64,000 bases of DNA from Trichobilharzia regenti (lineage: Eukaryota; Platyhelminthes; Trematoda; Strigeidida; Schistosomatidae): contig OX235267.1 of assembly GCA_944472135.2 (NCBI GenBank), positions 18,831,452 to 18,895,451 of the forward strand. The letters are read 5' to 3'. Every line of letters starts with the position of its first letter. Positions within the stretch are counted from its first letter, which is position 1. Position numbers and translations under genes: made by a program. This document shows, in pieces, positions 51,444 through 64,000 of the stretch. The notes beneath the pieces are model-generated. The model made no database searches, was not told where the DNA came from, and worked only from the letters and a program-made list of their open reading frames with translations.

Positions 51444-52153
51444 GATATGAGACGACTAGGAGAGATCAGCGGATAGCATAAGTGGAGACAACTACGTAAC
51501 AACTTGCAAAGTCATTCTACCAAAATAAAGGAGGTTAAGGACACAAAGATATGAAGAATTAGCAGGGAGACAGATGAATTTATTTATCGAGTTAAGAGAT
51601 AGACAAAAATAAAGTGAAGTAAAATAAAATGAAGTTTCAGCGTGTTAAAGTGAATGATTCCTTGCCTACTAAGTTTGTAATAAGTTAGTAACAGCCTCTT
51701 TTTGCACACAATTCAGTTTCCATCCTGCGGTAGTCGCAACTCCAGCAATTCAATGTTGTCTTCGGATACTTTGTGAGTTCGATCATTTAAAGAATTCTTT
51801 TGCGTTGATTTGGTGCTCTTTATCAGTCAGGTGCCAGGCTATGGGTCTGTTAAGTGCTGTTGAACCCATCACATGCAGACCTTTGGGCAAATGTGTTTAA
51901 CAATCCTTGTAGAAAACCATCTCTCGATTGCTCTAACTTTGTCGCTACCACATGCACATGTGGGTTCATAGACACAGTTGGAATTAACGACAGCCATAAA
52001 ATGATCTACTGTGGATTGTACAATGGAACAGTTAGTTTTGAGTTGGAGGATCAGTTTTTACAGCTGAATATGTCGTAGACATAGCATCTTTTATTTGTCT
52101 TGTAATTCTGGTAAATTATATTTGCTACATGCATTTCGGTTTCTGTTAGACTG

Positions 52154-52619
52154 TATTCAGTCGAACAGGATATTTCCTGATCTACAAAATCTTGTGTTTT
52201 AATTTTACTGACCGTGAATCGCTTTTCATAGAGCTTAGCTTTGTTTCTGTTGACGCACATTGAGGACGCTTTTCACAACACTCAGCCTGGAGACAACAAA
52301 ATCAAAATTTTTATTTGCTAATCCTTTATTTTTAATTATTGCAGTAGGAATTTTAAACAGCCACTGTGTTCCAGATCACGTACCGAAATCAGACTTTTTT
52401 TAATTCATTTAAATTTCAATTACAGATTACTGGTCCATTTCCCATACAACAGTATTTCAGCAGTAATAAGGAAAATTCAACAGTAGATATGATATCCATT
52501 CCTCCATGTCAATGCATGCAAACAAACACCGAAACTGATTTGACTAAAAAATATATACAAATACTAGACAAAGGGAACACCAAAAGTGACAGGAAATTTC
52601 TGAAAGCCTGATGCTCCGA
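52154..52619 (+). repeat. Diverged repeat X1 (copy E)
   Basis: Equivalent to 29467-29932, with the same open frame at 52366-52611. Confidence 0.6.
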
Positions 52620-53125
52620 CTAATCTGCATTCTCAGGCTCACTGAATTGCATAGAATTTAAGAATCAGGTTAAAGTAATACAAATGCAATAGAGGTCACG
52701 TTTTAAGTAAACTAGCAAATTGCAGTTAAACTAGATGTTCATTTACATGCCTTGGTGTGAACGAACACCAGAAGAAATAGTTGAATTAGGCATCTAGAAT
52801 TCTAAAACAGCACTGTAATTTAAAGTATGATATGCTAATGATCTCAGGTATAAAAGAGAATTCCTGTCAACCATTCCATTTTGCCACTACAGCAAAACAG
52901 ACACGAAAAACGTAAGTATTTCGTATAATATATTCTGAATCCATGCATATTAATGCACACATAGACCTCCAAAAACACTGGACTCGCTTGGCGTTTACCA
53001 GCAAAACGTTTCTAGCAAACAACGAATAAAAAGATCCGAGGCAAATGGTTAAAGATCAATTGCAAACCTGAAAAAGCATGAGCAATATATTAAACGATGA
53101 ACATAAGAAAAATATAAAACAAAAG

Positions 53126-53260
53126 TGAACTTCAAAAGGACCAGTGTATCGAAAATCCTTCGGCTATTGGTCTATGTACAATGTGCTGTAATCTTCACGT
53201 TTTCTGACGACATTCCAAAAGGAAAATATCACCATCAAACGATTTGTTCGATGTTTCATG
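53126..53260 (+). repeat. Diverged repeat Y1 (copy E)
   Basis: Equivalent to 30439-30573. Confidence 0.65.
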
Positions 53261-54713
53261 TCTATTTCCGTAATTGATTTATCTTCTTAACTATAGGGTA
53301 AGTCGTGATAGAGAAGATTTGTAGCTCAGGTGGATGATTTTGATGTGGTTTTGTTCTCTGAGCTGGATGGTTAGTTTGCGAAGCTTTCATCACCCTACTG
53401 GGTGACATCTTCAGCGCATACTTCAATTTGAAGACTTCAAATTTGGAGACTTCTCTAAACTTTACACCTGATGCAGATGATGGGCACTTTGATACAAGTG
53501 GAAACTCTGTTTTTGGTTTTCAGGCAACATCAACTATGACCCTGTGATATGATGCATTAATGATCTGTGTGAGAGGGTGACACGAAATACACGCACACTT
53601 TCGAAGTAAAATGCTTGTAACTGCATCAGGGCGTAGGCGTGATGGATATAGGTATTTGAGACGTCTTATTGCATATTTTTCGCTGGATCCTTGGAAATGA
53701 TGAATTATGTGAATAATGGCATCCGGTACAACCGCATTATGAGCTTGTCAACTTAGATGTATCCATTTTAGTCGTTTTCTAAAGCTGTTAATTAATGATA
53801 ATGTATATTTGTTTTGTCATGTCTTCATAGTCATGATAGTCTTCATTCGGCTTCGACGTAGACACTTTATCTACAAACTGCTTAAATCTCTTGTCCTTAA
53901 ATACTGTCTTTATTCAACCAATTTCGCAGATATTAGAAGATGAACACTTAGTCATGCTTTAATAACATTTGTTACTGGTTTAAAAACGCCATGCTTAGAA
54001 TTCACGGTAAATAGTACACCTGGAAACGACTATAAAAATTAACTCATGTAACTGAAATGTCAACAATGATACATTCTAATAATTATAATTCCCGGGGTTG
54101 TCATTCAGGTTCCACTAGATGGTCTAGTGTGCAACGTCACTTGGTGGTCTCCTTAGCGCGTCTCTCTTCCATATCCATTTCCTTTGGCATATTGTCTGGG
54201 CTTTGCTTTCTTCGTTGGTTCGTCCCTGAATCCTTCGTACATTGCACTGTGGACTGAACTCAGTTCCTTCACACGTCATCCATCTTTGCACAAGTTCATC
54301 TCCTGTTTCACTATCTCTGTCTCCTCTATAGGCTTTCAGGAATCCTTAGAAAGCCACACATTATCTCATTCTTCCCTTTTTCCTTAAAACCGATGTCTAC
54401 GTTTCTGAAATATGTCCACAATCTATCTCATTGGTTTGTCAGTCAGATAACGATGAATCAGATTTTGTTACATGATGAGAGTCAGTCAACCAGAATCTCC
54501 AGCATGCCGTCACATATTTTTATAATTTTGGTTGCTTTCTCTTGCTTTGTTTTGGAAATACACTCTCCCAAGCCTACTGTGTGAGTCTTCTGGAATTTAT
54601 TAGTTTCGTGTCAAGGCATAGTTCACTAGGAAATTATCAAGCGTTCATTATTGTCAGTCAGCAATCGTATTCGTACTCCACGACATCGTAACATACTGAA
54701 GAAGAGGGAGATT

Positions 54714-55272
54714 ATGGCCCCTAAAAACTGGAACTATTTCAGGAACAACAAATTAAAATTGACGGAAGAGACCATCAGCACAAAGACTGGTTCAAATTCA
54801 CCTCCCACAACACCTGTTCATACTATTATACCATCTGTCGATGGAATTACAAATAGCATCACCCAATCCAAATATAATTCCAGATACAAATGACACATTT
54901 TATACGTGGTATCTGCTGCACAAAGGCTTATTCAAAGTTGATTCTGCTGCACAAGACAATGATAAGAAGACACAAATCTTGCTGCGAAAGTTGTGTCCAG
55001 CACAATAAAACAGGTATTTTAGTTCGGCTCCCCCTCAACACCCACGAAATAGTTGTTTTAGTGATGCAGTCAAGTTGCTGGATGAAGAACCTAGAGATCC
55101 CTCCCCACTGTTTGACATAAGACATCGTTGTCTAAAACTGGTAATTAATAAGAATGATGTTTTCCTAGGTGACGTTGATGAAGTCAATAAAAAATGACAG
55201 AGATTTCAACCTAGATCCTTAAAAGATAATCCGCTAAAGGCTCTTATCCTCATATTCCGTCTTATTTTCCCA
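54714..55272 (+). pseudogene. Gypsy-1 gag remnant (copy E)
   Basis: Equivalent to 32027-32585. Confidence 0.7.
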
Positions 55273-55319
55273 AATTTACAGATATCAGAACATGACTACT
55301 CAGTCATCTGCAACAAAAC

Positions 55320-55517
55320 TTGAAGTTGATCCTACATGAGACATCTGATGAATATGGACAGCCAATTGACTTAAAAACGGATACAAACATAGTCGCATCC
55401 GCGAATTCGAGAAGCTCTGACATCCAGCCATTACTGAAGGCCGAGATTTGCTCGACATCATGTATTTCTGACCCAACTATTCCTAGTGGATCGCGTGATT
55501 CTACACCTCCTGCCTGA
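55320..55517 (+). pseudogene. Possible gypsy-1 protease remnant (copy E)
   Basis: Same translation as 32633-32830. Confidence 0.4.
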
Positions 55518-55962
55518 ACTTCACGGAATGTTTCAGAGATGACTCCACTATCGTTAAAAGGAACATGGTATTTTTAAAGCTCTGTCCATACAAACACCAT
55601 AGTTGCCACAGGTATAATAAAATCAGCCATTAAGGTGGTCTCTGTCAGCCATGACAAAAGATATATCAAAACTGAGGGGAATGCGGAATTACAGCGAGCC
55701 TTAAACCAGCTGGTAGATCGATGAGTCTACTGGCAACATGCCAAGATATAACACCATGTGTAGGAAAAATGTCAACATTCAGATAAATGATCATCATGGA
55801 TGACTGCAGTTAGATACCGCATCTGACATTACTGATATTTCAGAAAAACCTTGGAATGATATCAGCAGACCAGCTACTGCGAACAGTTTGCAAACTGCTG
55901 TCAATACCTGCAGTGGGTGCTCAGCATGAGCAGCACCCACTACAGACATCAGGAGATTAAGT

Positions 55963-57253
55963 GAATTTTACGTATTTGTACTGACTTTTCAACTGGTTTG
56001 AATGCTGTCTTGTAACGGCACAATTATCATCCACCTACACCGGGCGATTTATTTTCCGTTTCAGATGGTAGCTTTTATTTCGGGAAACTGGAACTTGCCA
56101 ACGCATATTTCTAAGCTCGGAACCCCCTATGAAAGACCAGAAATTCTTGGTGTTGATGCACAACACTGTCTGTTTCAATATGACAGATTACTGTTTGCAA
56201 TTGAAACTGTTTCAACCATCTTCCTGGAGATGACTGACACCACTTCGGCTGATATTTCAGGTGTAGAGGTTGATTATCTTGATGGTGTAATAGTTGTAAC
56301 GAATTTCCCAGAGGAAATGTGCAGAAGTGTAGAAGCTGTCTTTTCATGTATGCAGGATCAACGGATTGAGAGTACGTTCAGAGGAGTGTCAAATTCCATA
56401 GCGTCCTTTAAAATACTTTGGATTTATATCTGAGGCATCTAGAAGACATCCTGATCCTTGCAATATACGTGCTATAAGAGAGACGCTCGCATCTACAGAT
56501 GTGCCTTTCACACGCTGCTACTTGGGACTGATTAGCTACTACTCTGCATTTCTGCCTTTGCTGCAGAATATTCGAAATCCACTAAATCGACCACTGCATA
56601 AAAACGCGATCTGGAAATTATATGAAGGTTGTAGACTGGCTTTCGGAAATTTGAGGTCAATGATGACCTCTGAATTTATTTTGAAAAATGAGACTCGAAA
56701 ATTCCAATTTAAGTTGCAACAGGTGCTTCAGAAAATAGAGTAGAAGCTGTCATTATACACGTCTTTCCAGATGTTACGCAAAATGCAATAGACACGCATC
56801 ACAAACAGCGATTTCTGCAGAGAAGAAATATGAACAAAGCGAAAACGCAGCATTAACTTTAGTTTTCGCTGTCAGATATTGCACTAAGCGATTCACAACC
56901 ATCATTTCACTTTGCTGACAGACCGAAATACGTTGCTTTTAATTTTCACTTCGAAACCTAGGATTCTCGAACATGCGATCAATCGACTACGACGCTGGGC
57001 TATCATCTTACTGGGATATGGGTTCGACATCGAATATAATCGAACTAGTGATTTTAGCCAAACCGAATCTATATCTTGTTTAATTAGTGGTTATCTCACC
57101 TCAAGTGAAGATACGGTCACTGCAGTGATTGTCATCAAACACTAAGCAGTTCACCTCATAAGTAATGCCGCTGTATCCTTACCCGCAACTTCCACAGAAA
57201 TCCAGTGATTCTCAAACAATGATCACTCATCACGATATGCTATACAGCGTGTA
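55963..57253 (+). pseudogene. Gypsy-1 RT and RNase H remnant (copy E)
   Basis: Equivalent to 33276-34566. It differs at 56884, a variant shared with copy D. Confidence 0.85.
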
Positions 57254-57676
57254 TGAAGTCAAGTAGTCCATGGTAGGCGAAGTTGAAGTCTTTTGATTTC
57301 TGTACACGTGCATTGGGATGCGTGTCTATGATCCAAAATGCTTCCATCAAGTGCATAACCACCTTTCCAAATCTTGAACATGGCGAGAAATGCGAAACCC
57401 TGTCAAATTCACTGATTTAGTGAGATGAATCTATTCTGAAGGCCAAGTGTATAGATCTCTCAGATTTGTTTTCTGTCTCAGAGTGGCATTTTCCTCTTCC
57501 ATCTCTCTGCAAATACTGACCTCATCTACTTGGTCAACCATGGATATTTGGTGAGCCTAATTAATTAGTTGGTAAACAGAACAAACAATAGAGATGTGGG
57601 TACGTTACCTTGTGGTAAATCGATTAGAATCGTTTTCGGGTATGAGAGTTTTGAGTAGATTCTCACTCTTTGTCAC

Positions 57677-57892
57677 CTACACAAAGAGAATCCATTGATC
57701 TGAATGAATAGGCAGGACACGATTCAAACAATTTCCGATTTCATTAGGAATACATTGTGCAGTTGTGCTGCGTTTTGGATAGCGAGGTGTTGTCTTCCAG
57801 ATGACATCAATGACAGAATTATTGATGATTAAATCTGGTGTGTTAAGTAAAGTACTAGTAAGATTGTGTTTGATGGTTAGGGTGATAGACAC
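57677..57892 (-). pseudogene. Possible gypsy-2 protease remnant (copy E)
   Basis: Same translation as copy C. Its gag is missing because of the 1511 bp deletion. Confidence 0.35.
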
Positions 57893-58724
57893 ATTTGGGG
57901 AGTTGTATGTTCACCAAGGCAGACAGAGAATCTCTCAGTCTAATAATGGGGCAGGTCAACATTAGCCATGTAGGAGTGGTTACACGAGCGACTCTCTGAA
58001 TGTTTTCATGTAGTTTTGACATGACATTGAGATATATACTTCTGTCTCCGATGAGAATGTACAGATCGTGTCACTTATGCGAATGCTCTATCTTCTGCAC
58101 TTCCATCGGATACATGATACACTGCATTGTGAGATAGCCTTTTGCTTCATTTAGATAGTGAATAGCTCCTGAGACACTTAGGACTCGATTTCTTCGCCTC
58201 GACTTCTAGAAAATTTGTAGGTTAACATTCTTATCACTATTCAGCGGCGTCACTCAAGATTCCATCAAGACTACAGCATTGTGGACTCCTAAGCCAGCGA
58301 CAATATCCAACTAAGTGAATCTGACTGATAAAATGTAGAGGTCACCAATTAAGAGATTCGAATAAACAAGGATTGAACAGAGTGTGGATTGTAAAGAATT
58401 AACGTGCAGTAGACACCCTTTACCATAATGAGCGAATGACATCAGATGAAATATAATCCTTATATGATAAGTAAAGTGGAAATCAGTGACTATAAATCAG
58501 CAGCAACGAAATGTGAAGTGAAATATAAGCTCACTACTTTCCAGTAATAAGTAGTGAAAATTTGAAGACAAATGAAAAGGTGGTAAAGAATGGGTAAGAA
58601 AGGGGTTGACGCTGAGATTGTCGACAATAACCACTGAAAACAAAAGCAACATGATAAATATAAAGCATTGAATGGCAGTTACTCAAGCAAATATCCTTAT
58701 ATGTTCGTAGTGTACAGCCAAAGC

Positions 58725-58861
58725 GAAATGAAGCACCAAACAAATTGCTTGATGGTGATATTTTTCCTCTGGAATGTTGTCAGACAATGTGTAGATTACA
58801 GAGCATTGTACGTAGACCGAAAGTCGAGGATTTTCCATACACTGGTCACTTCGAAGTTCCA
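58725..58861 (-). repeat. Diverged repeat Y2 (copy E)
   Basis: Equivalent to 37549-37685; lies just beyond the 1511 bp deletion. Confidence 0.65.
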
Positions 58862-59160
58862 AAGATGAATCAATGTGGATGCGTTCAGAATACTCAACCC
58901 GAAATACTTAAGATGCAATAATGGTGCAGTTGTATTCTCTGAGCTGGATGGTATAGTTGAGAAGCATTGATTGTTCTTCTGGGGATCATGTTAAGCGGAT
59001 GCTCCAATTTGAAGTGGGTGTTTGAAATTCTCCACCAGTTTATCAGCCACTTCTCCTGGTAACCTATGACGTGAATGGTTGTTTCTCACTTTGTAGACCA
59101 CTTGTGTTTCTCTCGTGCTTATTTTGTCGGTCTAAAAGATGATCTATTCTCCATACGACT

Positions 59161-59671
59161 TCCACTTCATCTTTGATTGTTAAATTTTATCTCTCTGAAT
59201 GTGTCTGCTGATGGCAGATTTGTCTGAGTGACATGCTTATAGGGGTCGTCTGGAAAATTTGATGACTCCTTCATCCAGGATTTGTAGATTTTTTCAATCG
59301 AATCGGTGTCTGCATTTGTCTGCATGCATTGATTGATATGGCGGAATCGATATCATATCGAATTCCAATTTTTCACATCACTACTGCTACTTTCTAGGAA
59401 GGAGTATGGAACGGTAATTATTAAAGCAAGTCCTGATGAGGTAAATCAAAACTCTGATTCACTAGTCAGATCTGGAACTGAGGATTTGTATAATTTTGGT
59501 ACTAAAATAGCTATAAGAAACGAAACAATTAGAAATTCGAGAATTCCAATATTCCGGTCTCTAGACTGAGTGCTTTGAAAATCGCATCCACAATCGGTCA
59601 ACCAGATAACGACAGAGAGCTAAAAAAGCGGTTCTTAGTCTGTAGAATTAAACACAAGTGCGTTTCTATTC
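59161..59671 (-). repeat. Diverged repeat X2 (copy E)
   Basis: Equivalent to 37985-38495. Confidence 0.6.
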
Positions 59672-62600
59672 TACATAAGTTCCTGTGCGGATGAATGGCA
59701 TAAATGGAAAATGACTGACAGCTTTGTTAAATAAGTTAACTTTCCTCAAAATGTTTGTGTTTCGTCCGATACGCAGAATGGCAGTAGACGGAACTCACTT
59801 CATTAGAATGTTAGCGTAAGTTAGACATGATCATCTAACAGCATTGATACACTCAAGGAATTTCATGAAATCAAGGCAGTATCTAAGCAACTCCTAGTAT
59901 TCTATAAAGAACCAGATAATACAGATTTATTGACCCAAAATGTCCACAGTGCGTTCGAAAATATTCGTCATCATAATCCACTTTTGATGGTATTTATTCA
60001 CACTCGGCATGAAATCATCGGTTGAATGAGTGAGGCTTCCCTGATGAAATACTTAGCCTTTGCTCTTCCTTCATCATATCTTAATGATCTGTCCATCTGA
60101 AATATCATCTAGTGTTTCATCATTGATGTGAGATGAATGTGGTCAGTTCGCCGTTTTCAGCTTATTTCCGTTCACTCGAAAGGCGTATCTGCCACAGTGA
60201 ATGAACTGATGTCTGCGGGAGATTCTTGAATGCTCACTATTCACTCCTGCATTCTAGGACTTACATACTGAGCTATTTGAATCGCAAGTAAATGCAAAGT
60301 CCCAGCTTGTGTAAATCATTTATCATTATGTTTCTGTTGGCTGTCATTGTCAACAAACATTGTGCATTGTTGGTTTTGTAAAATGATATTGATGATGGTG
60401 ATGAATGCTCTTTTTGTGCTCCACGCACTATTTACTTTGCATTCATATAATCATTTGGGATTTTAGTGCTACTATCTGACTTCGATCTTGTCCATTACTG
60501 TTTGCCGCTGCCTGTGTTGTGCTTCATTCCTATCTTGATCTGTGTATTTTTAGGCCCATAGCTTTGGATAGTTGTAACTTGCTTACCTTTTGTATTGAAT
60601 CTTATGATTATTATTCTGGAGGGGGTTGGTTTTCACTGAACAAGAGCCTTCGACACTATCGACCAAATCATGATAGTTACTCTCTCGGAGTGTTCGTGTT
60701 TGATGTCTGGGTTACCGGAGTAGATTATCGACTGTCCAAGCAAACCACTTTGACTTTATTGATACACTTTTTTCATTTCGTAATCTGATGGAGCTCGTAC
60801 AAGTGGTTAATTCTTAAAGCATGCTCAAGAATCTATACTGCGTTCTAACTGTTACAATTACCACGCATGATAAAGAGATACTCAGGTGGCATTGCTAATC
60901 ATATTACAATCCTGTTTTAGCCAGCTCTCCAAAGATTCCTCGCTATGAGAAATATATAAATGCGCTCAATGTCATTCGCAGTAGAAAAATGGTGCCACTG
61001 ATTTTCACTTTTCAAATGCAAAAGGTATAAGAAGCATTTTCCTAGGATTCCGCGTCAGAAGATGAACTAGTAGTAAAAGTAAAATTTATCACATAATATT
61101 TCAATGAAACCAATTCTGAAATTAACTGCCAAAATTAAAAAAATGAAAATATCAATTTGTTAGTGCTTGAAGCAGAGATGAAATTTGACTCGTTTCAAAT
61201 ATCGTGCTCATGTGAAACACTTGCCGACATTCTAATACGTCAAAATCTCTTGTTTTGATTGACAACATGATGTTGACTGTCAAACGAAAACTGAAACCAA
61301 AAAAACCGATTTTGACAATTGTAATTTAAACCCAGTTGTGTTACAATAAATAACATGCAAACGTTGACTGTTTTGCTATGTGTTCCAGTACCTATAATAG
61401 TGAATGAATGATGGCTTATTTCTAGTTTATATTGACAATAGATTGATTTGCACTATGAGTGTTTGAAGGAATGCACTAATATCGATTGCATGAGTATGAG
61501 AAAGTTTTCTCATTTGACTTCTGATGCAGTTAACAGAATGAAATGAGAAAACACCAATCATAGTGATCATATTCAGCATTTGCTCAAATTGAAATAAGTC
61601 TAAAACTGTTGTTACGAAAATTAACAGTACGCTTGCTATGCAGCCTATCTGTATAAATGTGAGCGACAATAAAGTGAATAATCGCAATGTATCCTTCCTG
61701 TGTCTGTTACGAATTCATTTGAGGAGGATAACGAAATTAAAGCTACTAAGGTTTATTCATACGTCTACCTTTCATATAGTGCACTATATTTGATGACCTG
61801 TGTGTTCGAATCTTCATCTAATTAAGGTATTCTCAAATCTCCACTATTAATGTTCGACGGGCAAATACCACTTTAAACGCAAATACCTGCTATACTGGTC
61901 GAAATCAGACACTAGCCTCGGTATTAAACATACTTTTAAACATAAAACTCGTAAGTGAAAAGTAACTGACAAATTATTTTTAGATAAAAACAATAAGAAT
62001 ATGTGGAAGTATTCCAAAGTTTAGAAATTGTATTTGTAGAAACTTGACTGATAATTAAAAGAATTTTTGATAATGCGGATGAATCAGTTCTCTTCATATT
62101 GCAATACACATAATCCACAGTATTTGATAATAATGACGGTTAATAGACACTCAAAACAAAATAATCTACTCGAAGCAGAACGTGAAAATTGTTGAACCGA
62201 TTAGGAGTAATTTTAAATGGAGAATGAAATTGACCGTTTGACTATTGTCGAAACGTAGACAAGCTCTTAAACGTTAGCCATTTTGTGAACTACTGAGGAA
62301 TATAGTGCAATACACAGCGGTTTCAATTTAGTTTCCGACACTTCATTAGTAACAACGTACTTTTTCATCAAAGATGAGACTTGAAACGCTTAGGTTACTA
62401 GATGAGAGGACTATGCATGTGCATTGATTACACACTAGTAGCTAAACGACGTATTATTACATTCAAGTGGAAGGCTGTTCGCCACAACAATACCTCAGTG
62501 TGATAATTGCAAAGGCGTGTGGACTTCACTGTCTTAGTGATATGAATCCATTTTGTGAACAAATTGAATAAAATTGTCAGTTTTGTTTGTTTTGTTAGTG

Positions 62601-62757
62601 TTACTTTCTCCTCTCTCTCACCTCTCCGCCAGCCTTTACGTTATCTACTAAATCAAACATGAATGTTTAGTGAACGCAAGTAATTCATCGGTGTGCAGAA
62701 TACTCAATAGTGATCAGGGTGGGACACCGACTCGAATCGTTTTCGAGAAGTTCCTCA

Positions 62758-62771
62758 AACATGAAAAAGAG
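62758..62771. other. 14-nt loop at head-to-head centre 3
   Basis: The same AACATGAAAAAGAG follows CCTCA at 62753-62757 and is joined to the equivalent of 14290 of copy B. The joint is identical to that at 41595/41596, so the two centres descend from a single event. Confidence 0.8.
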
Positions 62772-64000
62772 TTACAACTATCCAAAGCTATGGGCCTAAA
62801 AATACACAGATCAAGATAGGAATGAAGCACAACACAGGCAGCGGCAAACAGTAATGGACAAGATCGAAGTCAGATAGTAGCACTAAAATCCCAAATGATT
62901 ATATGAATGCAAAGTAAATAGTGCGTGGAGCACAAAAAGAGCATTCATCACCATCATCAATATCATTTTACAAAACCAACAATGCACAATGTTTGTTGAC
63001 AATGACAGCCAACAGAAACATAATGATAAATGATTTACACAAGTTGGGACTTTGCATTTACTTGCGATTCAAATAGCTCAGTATGTAAGTCCTAGAATGC
63101 AGGAGTGAATAGTGAGCATTCAAGAATCTCCCGCAGACATCAGTTCATTCACTGTGGCAGATACGCCTTTCGAGTGAACGGAAATAAGCTGAAAACGGCG
63201 AACTGACCACATTCATCTCACATCAATGATGAAACACTAGATGATATTTCAGATGGACAGATCATTAAGATATGATGAAGGAAGAGCAAAGGCTAAGTAT
63301 TTCATCAGGGAAGCCTCACTCATTCAACCGATGATTTCATGCCGAGTGTGAATAAATACCATCAAAAGTGGATTATGATGACGAATATTTTCGAACGCAC
63401 TGTGGACATTTTGGGTCAATAAATCTGTATTATCTGGTTCTTTATAGAATACTAGGAGTTGCTTAGATACTGCCTTGATTTCATGAAATTCCTTGAGTGT
63501 ATCAATGCTGTTAGATGATCATGTCTAACTTACGCTAACATTCTAATGAAGTGAGTTCCGTCTACTGCCATTCTGCGTATCGGACGAAACACAAACATTT
63601 TGAGGAAAGTTAACTTATTTAACAAAGCTGTCAGTCATTTTCCATTTATGCCATTCATCCGCACAGGAACTTATGTAGAATAGAAACGCACTTGTGTTTA
63701 ATTCTACAGACTAAGAACCGCTTTTTTAGCTCTCTGTCGTTATCTGGTTGACCGATTGTGGATGCGATTTTCAAAGCACTCAGTCTAGAGACCGGAATAT
63801 TGGAATTCTCGAATTTCTAATTGTTTCGTTTCTTATAGCTATTTTAGTACCAAAATTATACAAATCCTCAGTTCCAGATCTGACTAGTGAATCAGAGTTT
63901 TGATTTACCTCATCAGGACTTGCTTTAATAATTACCGTTCCATACTCCTTCCTAGAAAGTAGCAGTAGTGATGTGAAAAATTGGAATTCGATATGATATC
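62772..64000 (-). repeat. Copy F: start of a further reverse unit
   Basis: Equivalent to 41596-42824 of copy D (offset 21176). It contains unrecognised unit sequence and the beginning of X2, and runs off the end of the window. It shows that the alternating pattern continues. Confidence 0.93.
63678..64000 (+). repeat. Diverged repeat X2, cut by window end (copy F)
   Basis: Equivalent to 42502-42824. Confidence 0.6.

Larger units (their letters stand above)
50797..62757 (+). repeat. Copy E: forward unit with 1511 bp deletion
   Basis: Equivalent to about 28109-41581 of copy C, offset 22687 and then 21176 after a 1511 bp deletion at about 58335. That deletion removes gypsy-2 gag and flanking DNA. 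The joint shares GTA and has two substitutions beside it. The CR1-like tail, X1, Y1, gypsy-1, gypsy-2 protease-like, Y2 and X2 are all present. It shares several variants with copy D that are absent from A, B and C (57516, 57330, 56884). Confidence 0.93.

Overview
The window is AT-rich eukaryotic DNA made almost entirely of one repeat unit and the decayed retrotransposons inside it. I recognise no intact host gene, tRNA, rRNA or CRISPR array. The element mix is Penelope-like with a GIY-YIG endonuclease, CR1/Jockey-type non-LTR, and two kinds of Ty3/gypsy. Together with the wording of the RT fragments, this fits a parasitic flatworm, most likely a trematode such as a schistosome. That assignment is inference. 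All coding remnants carry stops, frameshifts or truncations, and many open frames begin with TTG, CTG or GTG, so nothing here looks like a working gene.

LARGE-SCALE LAYOUT. A unit of about 13.5 kb is repeated in strictly alternating orientation. I call the orientation of 28074-41581 'forward' and label the copies as follows. Copy 0: 1-3068, reverse, end piece plus centre. Copy A: 3069-12095, forward. Copy B: 12110-25622, reverse, complete. Centre: 25623-28073. Copy C: 28074-41581, forward, complete. Copy D: 41596-50796, reverse. Copy E: 50797-62757, forward. Copy F: 62772-64000, reverse, running off the end. B and C form a near-perfect inverted repeat with 13.5 kb arms. Position conversions: B + C = 53697 (53691 beyond C 36090); A = C - 28106 before a 687 bp deletion near 5610, then C - 28793, then C - 28790 after about 7305; D = B + 27306, or B + 27300 after about 17608; E = C + 22687 before a 1511 bp deletion near 58335, then C + 21176; F = D + 21176.

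CENTRES. The head-to-head centres look like different deletions of one ancestral palindrome with a 14-nt loop. The tail-to-tail centres at 3068 and 50796 are deletion versions of the fuller centre at 25.6-28.1 kb. The breakpoints share only 2-3 bp. The 41.6 kb and 62.8 kb centres are identical, which implies a larger duplication with a 21,176 bp period.

UNIT CONTENTS (in copy C). From left to right: a 5'-truncated CR1-like RT tail (28277-28756, minus); an old unidentified repeat X1 (29467-29932) and its companion Y1 (30439-30573); gypsy-1 on the plus strand (gag 32027-32585, protease remnant 32633-32830, RT-RNase H 33276-34566); gypsy-2 on the minus strand (protease-like 34990-35205, gag 35794-36224); diverged copies Y2 (37549-37685) and X2 (37985-38495); then about 3 kb with no recognised element up to the head-to-head centre. 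The B/C centre also holds a Penelope-like element whose RT is split by a local inversion of about 0.3 kb. Copy D contains a 525 bp poly-A block that replaces gypsy-1 RT sequence base for base, probably a consensus artefact.
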